From the NCBI GenBank assembly GCA_947571775.1, contig CANOZK010000007.1, positions 62,001-126,000 of the forward strand: a stretch of DNA of 64,000 bases, in the 5' to 3' direction. This document shows positions 9,227 through 18,046 of the stretch, piece by piece. The notes below the pieces were generated by a model. It was given only the letters and a program-made list of their open reading frames with translations, was not told where the DNA came from and searched no databases. Origin of the DNA: an uncultured Lachnospiraceae bacterium. GTDB lineage: Bacteria > Bacillota > Clostridia > Lachnospirales > Lachnospiraceae. Each line of letters starts with the position of its first letter. Position 1 is the first letter of the stretch. The translations under genes and the position numbers were made by a program.

Positions 9227-9619
9227 ATGTCTCAGGATAACAATGCAGAGAGAGTAGAGGGCGCACAACAGTTATTGGAACAGCAGCTTGTCGTCATGAA
9301 GAAGCAGCTGCGGCTGTCCAGGATTCTGACAGGGGTTATCGGTATTGCGGCTGTTGCTTTGCTCGCAGTGGCGTTTCTAATCGTACCGCGGACGGTTCAG
9401 TCTCTAAATCGTGCGGATCGGTTGCTGAAAGAACTGGAAAAGGCGAATGTGGCGGAGACGGTGCAGAGCATCAATGATTTGGCCGAGGGCAGTCAGGCGG
9501 AGATCAGCCAGACGCTCGAGAAGCTGAACCAGTTGGATTTGAACAGCTTGAATGAAGCCATTCGGAATTTGGAAAGCGCCACCCGCCCTTTAGCGGATCT
9601 GTTTGGAAGAAATGGATAA
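9227..9619 (+). CDS. Single-pass membrane protein with coiled coil
   Basis: A 130-residue protein I do not recognise. It has a charged N-terminus (residues 1-32), one hydrophobic segment at about 33-54 (ILTGVIGIAAVALLAVAFLIV), then an amphipathic region rich in Leu, Glu and Asn (60-125) typical of a coiled coil. It starts 13 bases after the lytic transglycosylase, behind AAAGGTGAT, and ends in a clear terminator, so the two form a bicistronic unit. It could be a membrane partner of the murein enzyme; this is inference from adjacency only. Confidence 0.75.
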   Translation: MSQDNNAERVEGAQQLLEQQLVVMKKQLRLSRILTGVIGIAAVALLAVAFLIVPRTVQSLNRADRLLKELEKANVAETVQSINDLAEGSQAEISQTLEKLNQLDLNSLNEAIRNLESATRPLADLFGRNG

Positions 9620-9624
9620 ATGGA

Positions 9625-9651
9625 AACCTGGCTTTGACAGCCGGGTTTTTT
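9625..9651 (+). terminator. Intrinsic terminator
   Basis: A 9-bp stem (AACCTGGCT with AGCCGGGTT, one G-T pair) encloses a 5-base loop and runs into a T tract. It closes the lytic transglycosylase and membrane protein unit. Confidence 0.85.
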
Positions 9652-9697
9652 ATTGATGTGTTGTACAATACATGGGATTCTAAAGGAGGATAATTAT

Positions 9698-10492
9698 TTG
9701 AAGTTAGGGTTTATTGGCGGCGGAAACATGGCTTTTGCAATGCTCAAAGGGGTTTTTGGCCAGAATCTGCTGGATAAGGAGCATGTGATTGTCTCGGATG
9801 CCTCAGAGGAAGCGTGTTTACGTCTGCGCAAGGCTTTTGATATTGAAACGACGCAGGATAATCTGAAAGTGGTAGAGAACGCCCAGTGCATCGTCCTTGC
9901 TGTAAAGCCGCAGTTTTACCAGACGGTCATTCGGCAGATCCGGGATCGTATATCAGGCAGCCATCTGATCGTGACCATCGCTCCGGGAAAAACTATTGAG
10001 TGGCTGGAGGAGTGTTTTGTAAAGGATGTGAAAATCATCCGCACGATGCCGAACACTCCAGCGCAGGTAGGAGAAGGAATGACGGGAATTTGCGCAAACG
10101 CGAATGTCACCCCAGAGGAGCTGCGCATGGTTCGGCGGATTTTCAGCAGCTTCGGGAAAGCGCAGGTGCTTCCCGAAACCATGATGGAGGCGGTTGTGTC
10201 GGTCAGCGGAAGCTCCCCGGCCTATGTCTTTTTATTCCTGGAGGCGCTGGCGGACGCAGCAGTCGCGGACGGTATGCCCCGGAAAATGGCCTATGAATTT
10301 GCCGCCCAGGCGGTTTACGGCAGTGCAAAGATGATGCTGGAAACAGGGCTGCATCCCGGCGAACTCAAAGATATGGTCTGCTCGCCGGGGGGCACAACCA
10401 TAGAGGCTGTCCGCGTGCTGGAGGAAAAGGGCTTTCGCAGCAGTATCATAGAAGCGGCCAAAGCCTGCGCTCAGAAAGCGCGTCAGCTATAA
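9698..10492 (+). CDS. proC: Pyrroline-5-carboxylate reductase ProC
   Basis: A 264-residue protein starting LKLGFIGGGNMAFAML, the NAD(P)-binding Rossmann motif, with the conserved RTMPNTPAQVGEGMTG and the C-terminal signature SPGGTTIEAVRVLEE. It reduces pyrroline-5-carboxylate to proline. The start is taken as TTG 9698, eight bases after AAAGGAGG; an ATG at 9653 would add 15 residues before the conserved N-terminus and overlaps the upstream terminator. The gene's end overlaps the convergent CYTH gene by 10 bases. Confidence 0.95.
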   Translation: MKLGFIGGGNMAFAMLKGVFGQNLLDKEHVIVSDASEEACLRLRKAFDIETTQDNLKVVENAQCIVLAVKPQFYQTVIRQIRDRISGSHLIVTIAPGKTIEWLEECFVKDVKIIRTMPNTPAQVGEGMTGICANANVTPEELRMVRRIFSSFGKAQVLPETMMEAVVSVSGSSPAYVFLFLEALADAAVADGMPRKMAYEFAAQAVYGSAKMMLETGLHPGELKDMVCSPGGTTIEAVRVLEEKGFRSSIIEAAKACAQKARQL

Positions 10493-10932
10493 GCCAGCGT
10501 ACTGTTGTGGTAGCGGGAGGAGAACGTTACATCTTCGCCGAACCAGTCTGGCGGGACAAAATTCTGGGCGGAAGATTCATCGGGAAATTCCACTTCTGCC
10601 AGGAAAAGTCCTTCGTATTTGCCGTGAAAAACATCCAGTTCAATGGTTAGTTCTTCCGGCAGCGGGATTTGATAACGAGTTTTGGTGATCAGGTATCCGT
10701 CGGATTTTCCGCGCAGATGTTCGTAGGTTTTCTGGGTCAGCGGGAGGTTGTACTCCTCTCGGATCATCAGCCCTTTTGACTTGTAGGTCAGATAGTAGTC
10801 GTCGTCCTGTCTGCGGATCCGCACAACTGGTTCTTTACATAGGTAAGCCTGCTCAATTTCCAGATGGGGATAGTCCGACAGATTTTTTGGCAGATGGTTC
10901 TCACCGATTAAAAATTTTCTTTCGATTTCCAT
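10483..10932 (-). CDS. CYTH domain protein (triphosphate tunnel family)
   Basis: A 149-residue protein beginning MEIERKFLI, the ExExK signature of the CYTH/triphosphate tunnel metalloenzymes, followed by alternating charged strands (VRIRRQDDDYYLTYKSKG, ELTIELDVFHGKYEGLFLAEVEF). Members include tripolyphosphatases, thiamine triphosphatases and class IV adenylate cyclases. The product here cannot be told from sequence; short inorganic triphosphatase activity is most common in Firmicutes. ATG 10932 follows AAAGGAG. It is convergent with proC and transcribed alone. Confidence 0.85.
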   Translation of the reverse strand: MEIERKFLIGENHLPKNLSDYPHLEIEQAYLCKEPVVRIRRQDDDYYLTYKSKGLMIREEYNLPLTQKTYEHLRGKSDGYLITKTRYQIPLPEELTIELDVFHGKYEGLFLAEVEFPDESSAQNFVPPDWFGEDVTFSSRYHNSTLAYS

Positions 10933-11037
10933 AGATGAATCTCCTTTCATGGTACAGTCTGCGTTGACAGACATGTTCGTTTAAGGATTATCATACCACA
11001 AACAGAGGGTGAAAGAACAAGGAGGGTAATGAGATTT

Positions 11038-11586
11038 ATGAAAAAAATTTATGTTTTTTTGGCAGATGGGTTTGAGGAAATAGAGGCGTTGACAGTAGTT
11101 GACCTCCTCCGCCGAGCGCAATTAGAGGTGGTGACAGTGTCTATTAAAGAAGAAACGCAGGTCATGGGCAGCCATCGGATACCGGTAATTGCAGACGCGG
11201 TGCTTTCCCAGACAGATTGCTCAAAAGGGGATTTGCTGGTTCTGCCGGGCGGCGCAGTGGGGACAGAAAACCTGGGGAAATGTCAGCCGCTTCTGGAATT
11301 GGTAAAAGCCTACGCCGCTCAGGATAAAAAAGTGGCCGCGATCTGTGCCGCTCCTACCATATTCGCCAGGCTGGGTCTGCTGGACGGCCGCAAAGCCACC
11401 TGTTATCCGTCGATGATGGAGGAGCTTGCAGACGCGCAGAGGACGACGGAGCCTGTGGCAGTTGACGGATGCATCACCACCAGCAGAGGGCTGGGGACGG
11501 CTATCGACTTTTCTCTGGAGCTGATCGCACAGCTTATCAGTCCTGAGAAAGCCAAAGAAATCGCGGAATCCATTGTTTATAAATAA
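11038..11586 (+). CDS. DJ-1/PfpI family protein (YajL-like)
   Basis: A 182-residue member of the DJ-1/PfpI superfamily: MKKIYVFLADGFEEIEALTVVDLLRRA at the N-terminus, with the family Glu, and the nucleophile cysteine in AAICAAP. This subgroup (ThiJ, YajL, DJ-1) is linked to protection against carbonyl and oxidative damage, with reported deglycase or chaperone activity. ATG 11038 lies 12 bases from AAGGAGG; the in-frame ATG at 11029 is only 3 bases from it and is less likely. Confidence 0.88.
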   Translation: MKKIYVFLADGFEEIEALTVVDLLRRAQLEVVTVSIKEETQVMGSHRIPVIADAVLSQTDCSKGDLLVLPGGAVGTENLGKCQPLLELVKAYAAQDKKVAAICAAPTIFARLGLLDGRKATCYPSMMEELADAQRTTEPVAVDGCITTSRGLGTAIDFSLELIAQLISPEKAKEIAESIVYK

Positions 11587-11611
11587 CAAGATGAAAATTT
11601 CAAACATACTC

Positions 11612-11640
11612 TAGCCAATTGGAGATTTGTATGGTATACT
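11612..11640 (+). promoter_or_regulatory. Candidate sigma-A promoter of tig
   Basis: TATACT at 11635-11640 is a good -10 element and TAGCCA at 11612-11617 is a partial -35, 17 bases apart. About 100 bases of leader follow before the tig start at 11741. Confidence 0.5.
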
Positions 11641-11740
11641 TCACTAATGATTAGAAATAGGGGAGATATGCCATTTTTCCGATAAGCGGCGTAATCAGAG
11701 GGTTGAGCACTCTTAGAATTCAAGGAGGAATTATAGAAAA

Positions 11741-13027
11741 ATGAGTTTACAAGTACAAAAAATGGAACATAATATGGCTAAGTTGATCATAGAAGTTCCT
11801 GCTGAAGAATTAGTAAAGGCAATCGAAGGCGCATACGAGAAAAACAAAAAGAACATTGCTTTGCCGGGATTCCGCAAAGGGAAAGCCCCAAGGAAAATGA
11901 TTGAGCGGATGTATGGAAAAGGCGTTTTTCTGGAGGATGCGGCCAATGACCTGATTCCGGATGCCTATGCAAAGGCAGCAGAGGAGAGCGAGTTGGAGAT
12001 TGTCTCTTATCCGGCTATTGATGTGGAACAGATCGAAGAAGGCAAGCCGTTTGTTTTTACAGCAGAAGTCGCTGTGAAACCGGAGATTGTTCTGGGCGAA
12101 TACAAGGGCATCGAGGTTTCCAAGGAAACCATAGAAGTAACGGATGAGGAAGTGGATGCAGAACTTCACAAAGAACAAGAAAAAAATTCCCGTCTGATCC
12201 CAATAGAAGACCGGGCTGCGGAAAAAGGCGATATTGTCACCCTGGATTACGAAGGAATTATCGACGGGGTAAGCTTCCCAGGCGGAACAGAGAAAGACTT
12301 CCCGCTTATGCTGGGTTCCGGGGCATTTATTCCCGGATTTGAAGATCAGCTTGTCGGCGTGAAGCTGGAAGAACCGACCGAGGTTCACGTTACGTTCCCA
12401 GAGGGCTATCACAGCAAGGAGCTGATTGGAAAAGAGGCTACTTTCAAGTGCCTGATTCACAAAATTGAGAAGAAAGAAACCCCAGAGCTGGACGACGATT
12501 TTGCTATGGATGTATCTGAATTTGACACTCTGGAAGAATACAAGGAAGATATCCGCAAGAATCTGACCCAGCAGAAGGAAGCCACAGCCAGACGCAAAAA
12601 GGGAGACGATGTGGTAAGAAAGATTGTCGAGAACTCCCAGATGGATATTCCAGAGCCAATGGTGGAAGCGCAGCAGGGACAGTTGAAAGATGATTTTGCT
12701 GCAAGGATTCAGGCGCAGGGCATGAGCATCGAGCAGTACCTTGTTTTTGGAAAAATGACGATGGAAGATCTGGACGGCGTGATGCACGATCGGGCGCTGG
12801 AAAATATCCAGAGCAGACTGGTGCTGGAGAAAATTGTGGAGACGGAGAATATCCAGCCTTCCCAGGAAGAGATAGACGAAGAAATCCGTAAATCCGCCGA
12901 GATGTACAAACTCGAAGTGGATAAATTAAAAGAGATGATCGATGAACAGGGAATGGAGCAGGTGGTAAATGACCTGGCTATTCAGAAGGCTGTGGAGTTT
13001 GTTATAGAAGCAGCCAAAGAGGTGTAA
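11741..13027 (+). CDS. tig: Trigger factor Tig
   Basis: The protein of 428 residues shows the three expected parts: an N-terminal ribosome-binding domain with the signature PGFRKGKAPRKMIE (about residues 45-58), an FKBP-type peptidyl-prolyl isomerase domain (about 160-245) and a helical C-terminal arm. It is the ribosome-bound chaperone that meets nascent chains. The ribosome binding site is AAGGAGGAATTATAGAAAA. It heads the tig-clpP-clpX-lon quality-control cluster common in Firmicutes. Confidence 0.96.
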   Translation: MSLQVQKMEHNMAKLIIEVPAEELVKAIEGAYEKNKKNIALPGFRKGKAPRKMIERMYGKGVFLEDAANDLIPDAYAKAAEESELEIVSYPAIDVEQIEEGKPFVFTAEVAVKPEIVLGEYKGIEVSKETIEVTDEEVDAELHKEQEKNSRLIPIEDRAAEKGDIVTLDYEGIIDGVSFPGGTEKDFPLMLGSGAFIPGFEDQLVGVKLEEPTEVHVTFPEGYHSKELIGKEATFKCLIHKIEKKETPELDDDFAMDVSEFDTLEEYKEDIRKNLTQQKEATARRKKGDDVVRKIVENSQMDIPEPMVEAQQGQLKDDFAARIQAQGMSIEQYLVFGKMTMEDLDGVMHDRALENIQSRLVLEKIVETENIQPSQEEIDEEIRKSAEMYKLEVDKLKEMIDEQGMEQVVNDLAIQKAVEFVIEAAKEV

Positions 13028-13048
13028 TATATATTTGGGAGGTAAGCG

Positions 13049-13630
13049 ATGAGTTTGGTGCCGTATGTAATCGAACAGACCAGCCGGGGGGAGAGAAGTT
13101 ATGACATTTATTCCCGGCTGTTGAAAGACCGGATTATTTTTCTGGGAGAAGAAGTAAGCGATGTATCTGCCAGTATTATTGTTGCCCAACTGCTGTTTCT
13201 GGAATCTGAAGATCCCAAGAAAGATATCAATCTGTATATCAACAGTCCCGGCGGGTCTGTGTCTGCGGGGATGGCTATCTACGATACCATGAATTATATC
13301 AAGTGCGACGTTTCTACCATATGCATCGGTATGGCAGCCAGCATGGGCGCTTTTCTGCTGGCCGGCGGAGCGAAAGGCAAACGCTTTGCGCTGCCCAATT
13401 CCACAATTATGATTCATCAGCCTTCCGGCGGAGCGCAGGGACAGGCTACGGAGATCCAGATTGTGGCCGATCAGATTGCAAAAACTAAGCAGAAGCTGAA
13501 CAGAATTTTAGCGGAGAACACCGGACAGCCCATAGAAGTGGTGGAAGTGGATACAGACCGAGACAATTACATGTCAGCGGAGGAAGCCATGAAGTACGGG
13601 ATCATTGATAAAGTATTTGAGCATAGATAA
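13049..13630 (+). CDS. clpP: ClpP protease subunit
   Basis: A 193-residue caseinolytic protease. The catalytic Ser98 lies in [12 protein letters not shown] and His123 in MIHQPSGG; the third residue is the Asp in [14 protein letters not shown]. It forms the barrel protease that works with ClpX, encoded next. The start follows GGGAGGTAAGCG, 21 bases after tig. Confidence 0.97.
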   Translation: MSLVPYVIEQTSRGERSYDIYSRLLKDRIIFLGEEVSDVSASIIVAQLLFLESEDPKKDINLYINSPGGSVSAGMAIYDTMNYIKCDVSTICIGMAASMGAFLLAGGAKGKRFALPNSTIMIHQPSGGAQGQATEIQIVADQIAKTKQKLNRILAENTGQPIEVVEVDTDRDNYMSAEEAMKYGIIDKVFEHR

Positions 13631-13737
13631 GCACATAAGCAAAGAGAAGGAAAGGCTGATTCACTGTAAAACGAGTTACAGGGGTTGGCCTTGAACCACC
13701 GTTAGCTGCAGAAACAGGAGAAAGGGGTATAGTTAGT

Positions 13738-13796
13738 TTTGGAAGGAAACTTGCAAATCTACCTGGATGACGCAGCAAGTGCGTCAGAAGGAGGAA
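13738..13796 (+). promoter_or_regulatory. Conserved leader element before clpX (copy B)
   Basis: The second copy of the element seen before uxaC. Here the first hairpin is AAG-GAAA-CTT and the second is a 6-bp stem GACGCA/TGCGTC closing the same GCAAG loop, so stem bases changed in pairs while loop and linker stayed. The stem ends six bases before AGAAGGAGG. The preceding bases (from 13660) hold another hairpin, CTGTAA/TTACAG. The element could control ribosome access to clpX; I do not know its family. Confidence 0.5.
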
Positions 13797-13799
13797 ATC

Positions 13800-15098
13800 A
13801 TGGCAGATAAGACAAGGGATAACAAAGTCAGATGTTCATTTTGCAACAAAACAGAGGAACAGGTGAGGAAATTAATTGCAGGCCCGGATGGCGCTTATAT
13901 TTGTGATGGGTGCGTAAGTATATGTTCGGAGATTATAGACGAAGAATTCGCCATTTATGACGAAGAGGAATACAACGGAACGATCAATTTAATGAAGCCC
14001 CAGGAAATGAATGCGATATTGGATGAATATGTTATTGGGCAGGATGAGGCCAAGAAAGTATTGTCGGTGGCTGTGTACAACCATTATAAGAGGGTGATGG
14101 CCCCCAAGAACCTGGATGTGGATCTGCAAAAAAGCAATATTCTGATGCTTGGCCCCACAGGTTCGGGCAAAACGCTGCTGGCGCAGACTCTGGCAAAGCT
14201 TTTGAATGTGCCTTTTGCCATTGCAGACGCCACCACTTTGACAGAAGCCGGCTATGTGGGTGAGGATGTGGAGAATATTCTGCTGAAAATCATCCAGGCC
14301 GCTGACTATGATGTGGAGATGGCTCAGTACGGAATTATCTATATTGATGAGATCGATAAAATCACAAGAAAGTCTGAGAATGCGTCCATCACCAGAGATG
14401 TATCCGGCGAAGGCGTTCAGCAGGCATTGCTGAAAATCTTAGAGGGAACTGTCGCCAGCGTTCCGCCCCAGGGAGGCAGGAAGCATCCCCATCAGGATTT
14501 TATCCAGATTGACACGACAAATATTCTGTTCATCTGCGGCGGTGCTTTTGAGGGTTTGGAGAAAATCATTGCTACCAGAAAAGACAACAAAACCATCGGA
14601 TTCGGTGCGGATGTGCAGGATGTAAGAGAAACCAATCCAGGAGAACTTTTAAGAGAAGTAATGCCGGAGGATCTGATCAAATTTGGTTTGATTCCCGAAT
14701 TTGTAGGCCGTGTGCCAGTAGTGGTTTCCTTAAATGCGCTGGATCAGGAGGCGCTGATTCGGATTTTACAGGAGCCGAGAAATTCTCTGACTAAACAGTA
14801 CCGCAAGCTGTTCGAGATGGACGGGGTAGAACTTAGCTTCCAGAAAGAGGCGCTCAAGAGCATTGCACAGAAATCTATGGAGAGAAAGACTGGAGCGCGC
14901 GGGCTGCGTTCTGTTCTGGAAAATACGATGATGGATTTGATGTATACAGCGCCTTCGGATGAAACTATCCGGCAGTGTGTGATTACCAAGGAGATGGTGG
15001 AAGGAACTGGAGAACCTGAGATTGTGAGGGGAGAACTGCCGGCGCAGCCCAGGAAGTCCACAAAGGCAAAGAGAAAAGGACAGCCGGAGCCCGCTTAA
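13800..15098 (+). CDS. clpX: ClpX, unfoldase of ClpXP
   Basis: The protein of 432 residues has the N-terminal C4 zinc domain ([10 protein letters not shown] then CDGCVSIC), Walker A GPTGSGKT near residue 118, Walker [10 protein letters not shown] and the sensor 2 region. ClpX is a hexameric AAA+ unfoldase that feeds ClpP. ATG 13800 was chosen because AGAAGGAGGAAATC precedes it and the N-terminus is standard. A 169-base gap with structured leader separates it from clpP. Confidence 0.97.
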   Translation: MADKTRDNKVRCSFCNKTEEQVRKLIAGPDGAYICDGCVSICSEIIDEEFAIYDEEEYNGTINLMKPQEMNAILDEYVIGQDEAKKVLSVAVYNHYKRVMAPKNLDVDLQKSNILMLGPTGSGKTLLAQTLAKLLNVPFAIADATTLTEAGYVGEDVENILLKIIQAADYDVEMAQYGIIYIDEIDKITRKSENASITRDVSGEGVQQALLKILEGTVASVPPQGGRKHPHQDFIQIDTTNILFICGGAFEGLEKIIATRKDNKTIGFGADVQDVRETNPGELLREVMPEDLIKFGLIPEFVGRVPVVVSLNALDQEALIRILQEPRNSLTKQYRKLFEMDGVELSFQKEALKSIAQKSMERKTGARGLRSVLENTMMDLMYTAPSDETIRQCVITKEMVEGTGEPEIVRGELPAQPRKSTKAKRKGQPEPA

Positions 15099-15110
15099 TG
15101 GAGGGATAAC

Positions 15111-17432
15111 ATGAATAATATAGTTGAAGTAATGCCCGCAGTCGCATTGCGGGGGACTGTCGTGCTTCCAGATATGATTGTGCATTTTGACATCAGCAGG
15201 CCCCGTTCTGTGAAGGCAGTGGAAACTGCTATGTTAGATAACCAGAAAATATTTTTGATTACACAAAAAGATCCGGCAGCGGAAGCACCGGGTCTTAATG
15301 AATTATACAAAATCGGAACCATCGGCTGTGTCAAGCAGGTGGTAAAGCTGCCTCAGGGTGTACTGCGTATCCTGGTGGAAGGCGAGGAACGAGGAGAGCT
15401 GGCCGGGATCGTCCAAAATGAGGAAATGCTGGAAGTGGAGGTGATCGGCTCCGGTGACGAAAAAGAGCTGTTTAACCAGAGTATGCGCCAGGCCATGATC
15501 CGCAGCCTCAAGGAATCGTTCCAAGTATACTGCATGGAGTGCGGCAGGATCAGCAAGGAGCTGGCGGCGCAGATTCTCTCAATCGAAGATCTGGAACCGC
15601 TGATCAATCAGATCGGTATTCACCTGCCGTTGCAGTACACAGATAAACAGAAGCTGCTGGAGGCCGTTCGCATAGAAGAACGGCACGAGCTATTAGGGGT
15701 TCTTTTGAATAACGAGATACAGATCGCTCAAATCCGCCAGGAAATTCAGATGAAAATCCGGGAGCGCATCGACAAGAATCAAAAGGAATATATTTTAAAG
15801 GAGCAGTTAAAGCTAATCCAGGAGGAACTGGGAGAGGACAATCCCCAGAGCGAAATCGACGAATTTCGCAAAAAGCTGGAGAAGCTGCAGGCTTCTGACA
15901 GCGTAAAACAAAAGATTTCAAAAGAGATCGACCATCTCAAATCCATGGGAGCAAGCGCCTCCGAGGGCGCTGTTGCAAGGGGATATATTGAGACTTTATT
16001 GGAGCTTCCTTGGGATAAAATGTCGCAGGATTCCCAGAACTTGAAGAAAACCGCGAAAATCCTGGACGATGACCATTACGGGATGGAAAAAGTAAAGGAA
16101 CGGATCATTGAATACCTGGCCGTGCGCACCCTGACTGAAAAGGGCGACAGCCCGATTCTGTGTCTGGTAGGCCCTCCGGGAACCGGGAAAACGTCCATTG
16201 CCAAATCTGTGGCAAAGGCATTGAACAAAGAATATGTGCGCATCTGCCTGGGCGGCGTCCGGGACGAAGCGGAGATCCGGGGGCACCGAAGGACGTATGT
16301 GGGAGCCATGCCGGGACGGATTGCCGTGGGCTTAAAGCAGGCCGGAGTAAAAAATCCGCTGATGCTTTTGGACGAAATCGACAAAACCAGCAGCGATTAC
16401 AAAGGCGACACTGCGTCTGCCCTGCTGGAAGTGCTCGATTCGGAGCAGAACAGCAAGTTTGCGGATCATTATGTGGAAATTCCGCTGGACTTGTCGCAGG
16501 TGCTGTTTATTGCCACAGCCAACGACGCCTCCACGATCCCGCGTCCCCTGCTGGATCGGATGGAACTGATTGAGATCAGCAGCTATACGGAAAACGAGAA
16601 AGAGCATATAGCCAAAGACCATCTGATCCCCAAACAAAGAGAGATTCATGGTCTGAAAAAATCCCAGTTAACCATCCAGTCCTCCGCGGTACGCAAGATA
16701 ATCAGCGGTTATACCAAGGAAGCCGGCGTCCGCAACCTGGAGCGCAGGATCGGGAAAATCTGCCGCAAGGCAGCCCGTGAAGTGCTGGAAGGCACAAACA
16801 AGAAAGTCACTGTGACCGGGAAAAATCTGGAAAAATATCTGGGGCACGAGAAATACAGCATCCGCTCTGCGGGCAAAAAGGATGAGGTAGGAGTGGCCAG
16901 AGGTTTGGCCTGGACCAGCGTGGGCGGCGATACCTTACAGATTGAAGTTAACGTCATGCCGGGCAAAGGCCGTCTTCAGCTTACTGGACAGATGGGCGAT
17001 GTGATGAAAGAGTCAGCGCAGGCTGGCATCAGCTATCTCCGTTCCATAGCAAAGAACTATAAAGTGGATTCGGAATTTTTCCAGGAACACGATATCCACA
17101 TCCATATTCCAGAGGGAGCCGTTCCAAAAGACGGCCCGTCCGCAGGAATCACGATGGCCACAGCGATGCTCTCTGCCATTACCAAAAAGCCGGTTAAGGC
17201 TCAGGTCGCCATGACAGGCGAGATTACCTTGAGAGGTCGGGTGCTCCCGGTGGGCGGATTAAAAGAAAAACTGCTGGCCGCCAAAAATGCTAAGATTAAG
17301 ACCGTTTTGGTGCCGAAAGAAAACAAGCCGGATATCCGGGAAATTTCAAATGAGATCACCGGAGATCTGAATATCTTATACATGGAATCCATGGATGAAG
17401 TGCTGGAGCAGGCGCTGGGAGGCCAGTCATGA
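15111..17432 (+). CDS. lon: Lon protease (La)
   Basis: A 773-residue ATP-dependent protease with an N-terminal substrate domain (1-200), coiled-coil linker, AAA+ module with Walker A GPPGTGKT and LLDEIDK, and the protease domain with Ser677 in PKDGPSAG and Lys720 in the GGLKEK region, 43 residues apart as in E. coli Lon. It degrades misfolded and regulatory proteins in the cytoplasm. It lies 12 bases after clpX, and its stop overlaps the ysxC start (ATGA). Confidence 0.97.
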   Translation: MNNIVEVMPAVALRGTVVLPDMIVHFDISRPRSVKAVETAMLDNQKIFLITQKDPAAEAPGLNELYKIGTIGCVKQVVKLPQGVLRILVEGEERGELAGIVQNEEMLEVEVIGSGDEKELFNQSMRQAMIRSLKESFQVYCMECGRISKELAAQILSIEDLEPLINQIGIHLPLQYTDKQKLLEAVRIEERHELLGVLLNNEIQIAQIRQEIQMKIRERIDKNQKEYILKEQLKLIQEELGEDNPQSEIDEFRKKLEKLQASDSVKQKISKEIDHLKSMGASASEGAVARGYIETLLELPWDKMSQDSQNLKKTAKILDDDHYGMEKVKERIIEYLAVRTLTEKGDSPILCLVGPPGTGKTSIAKSVAKALNKEYVRICLGGVRDEAEIRGHRRTYVGAMPGRIAVGLKQAGVKNPLMLLDEIDKTSSDYKGDTASALLEVLDSEQNSKFADHYVEIPLDLSQVLFIATANDASTIPRPLLDRMELIEISSYTENEKEHIAKDHLIPKQREIHGLKKSQLTIQSSAVRKIISGYTKEAGVRNLERRIGKICRKAAREVLEGTNKKVTVTGKNLEKYLGHEKYSIRSAGKKDEVGVARGLAWTSVGGDTLQIEVNVMPGKGRLQLTGQMGDVMKESAQAGISYLRSIAKNYKVDSEFFQEHDIHIHIPEGAVPKDGPSAGITMATAMLSAITKKPVKAQVAMTGEITLRGRVLPVGGLKEKLLAAKNAKIKTVLVPKENKPDIREISNEITGDLNILYMESMDEVLEQALGGQS

Positions 17433-18046
17433 TAATCAAAAGCGCTTCGCTGGATACCGTGTGTGGGATAACCAGTAAGCTGCCCGAAAATACTAGGCCA
17501 GAAATTGCTTTTGCCGGAAAATCCAATGTAGGGAAATCCTCCCTGATCAACAGTCTGATGAACCGGAAATCTTTGGCCAGAACCAGCGCCCAGCCGGGAA
17601 AGACTCAAACCATCAATTATTATAACGTAAATGACCAGATTTTTCTGGTGGATCTGCCCGGATACGGTTATACCAAGGTTTCCAAAGCGGTAAAGGAAAA
17701 ATGGGGCAAGCTGGTGGAACGATATTTGTACAGCTCCCATGCGCTGCAAGCAGTGTTTTTGTTGGTGGATATCCGCCATGCCCCATCGGAAAATGATAAG
17801 ATGATGTACCAGTGGATCGTATCAAACGGATACGAGCCGATTATCATCGCAACTAAGTCAGATAAATTAAAGCGCAGCCAGCTTCCGAAGCATGTCAAGG
17901 AGATACGGACAGGGTTAAAGCTGCCAAAGGAAACGCAATTGATTTCTTTTTCTGCCACATCCAAGCAGGGAAGAGAAGAAATCTGGAAAATCATGGAAGC
18001 GATTATCGCGGGAGAATATTCAGATGGGAATCATTCGCGCCAGTAA
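17429..18046 (+). CDS. ysxC: Ribosome assembly GTPase YsxC/EngB
   Basis: The protein of 205 residues has all GTPase motifs: G1 AGKSNVGKSS, G3 DLPGYGY and G4 TKSDK. YsxC (EngB, YihA) is needed for assembly of the 50S subunit. Its start overlaps the lon stop by 4 bases, and its 3' end overlaps the next gene by 23 bases. Confidence 0.95.
   Translation: MIIKSASLDTVCGITSKLPENTRPEIAFAGKSNVGKSSLINSLMNRKSLARTSAQPGKTQTINYYNVNDQIFLVDLPGYGYTKVSKAVKEKWGKLVERYLYSSHALQAVFLLVDIRHAPSENDKMMYQWIVSNGYEPIIIATKSDKLKRSQLPKHVKEIRTGLKLPKETQLISFSATSKQGREEIWKIMEAIIAGEYSDGNHSRQ

Noticed and set aside
11685..11700. CCGATAA-like flagellar sigma box before tig
   Set aside because: No TAAA-like element at the right distance and tig is a housekeeping gene; chance match.
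11810..12787. Minus-strand open frame of 325 codons
   Set aside because: Antisense shadow of trigger factor; composition is unlike real proteins of this genome and no start signal exists.
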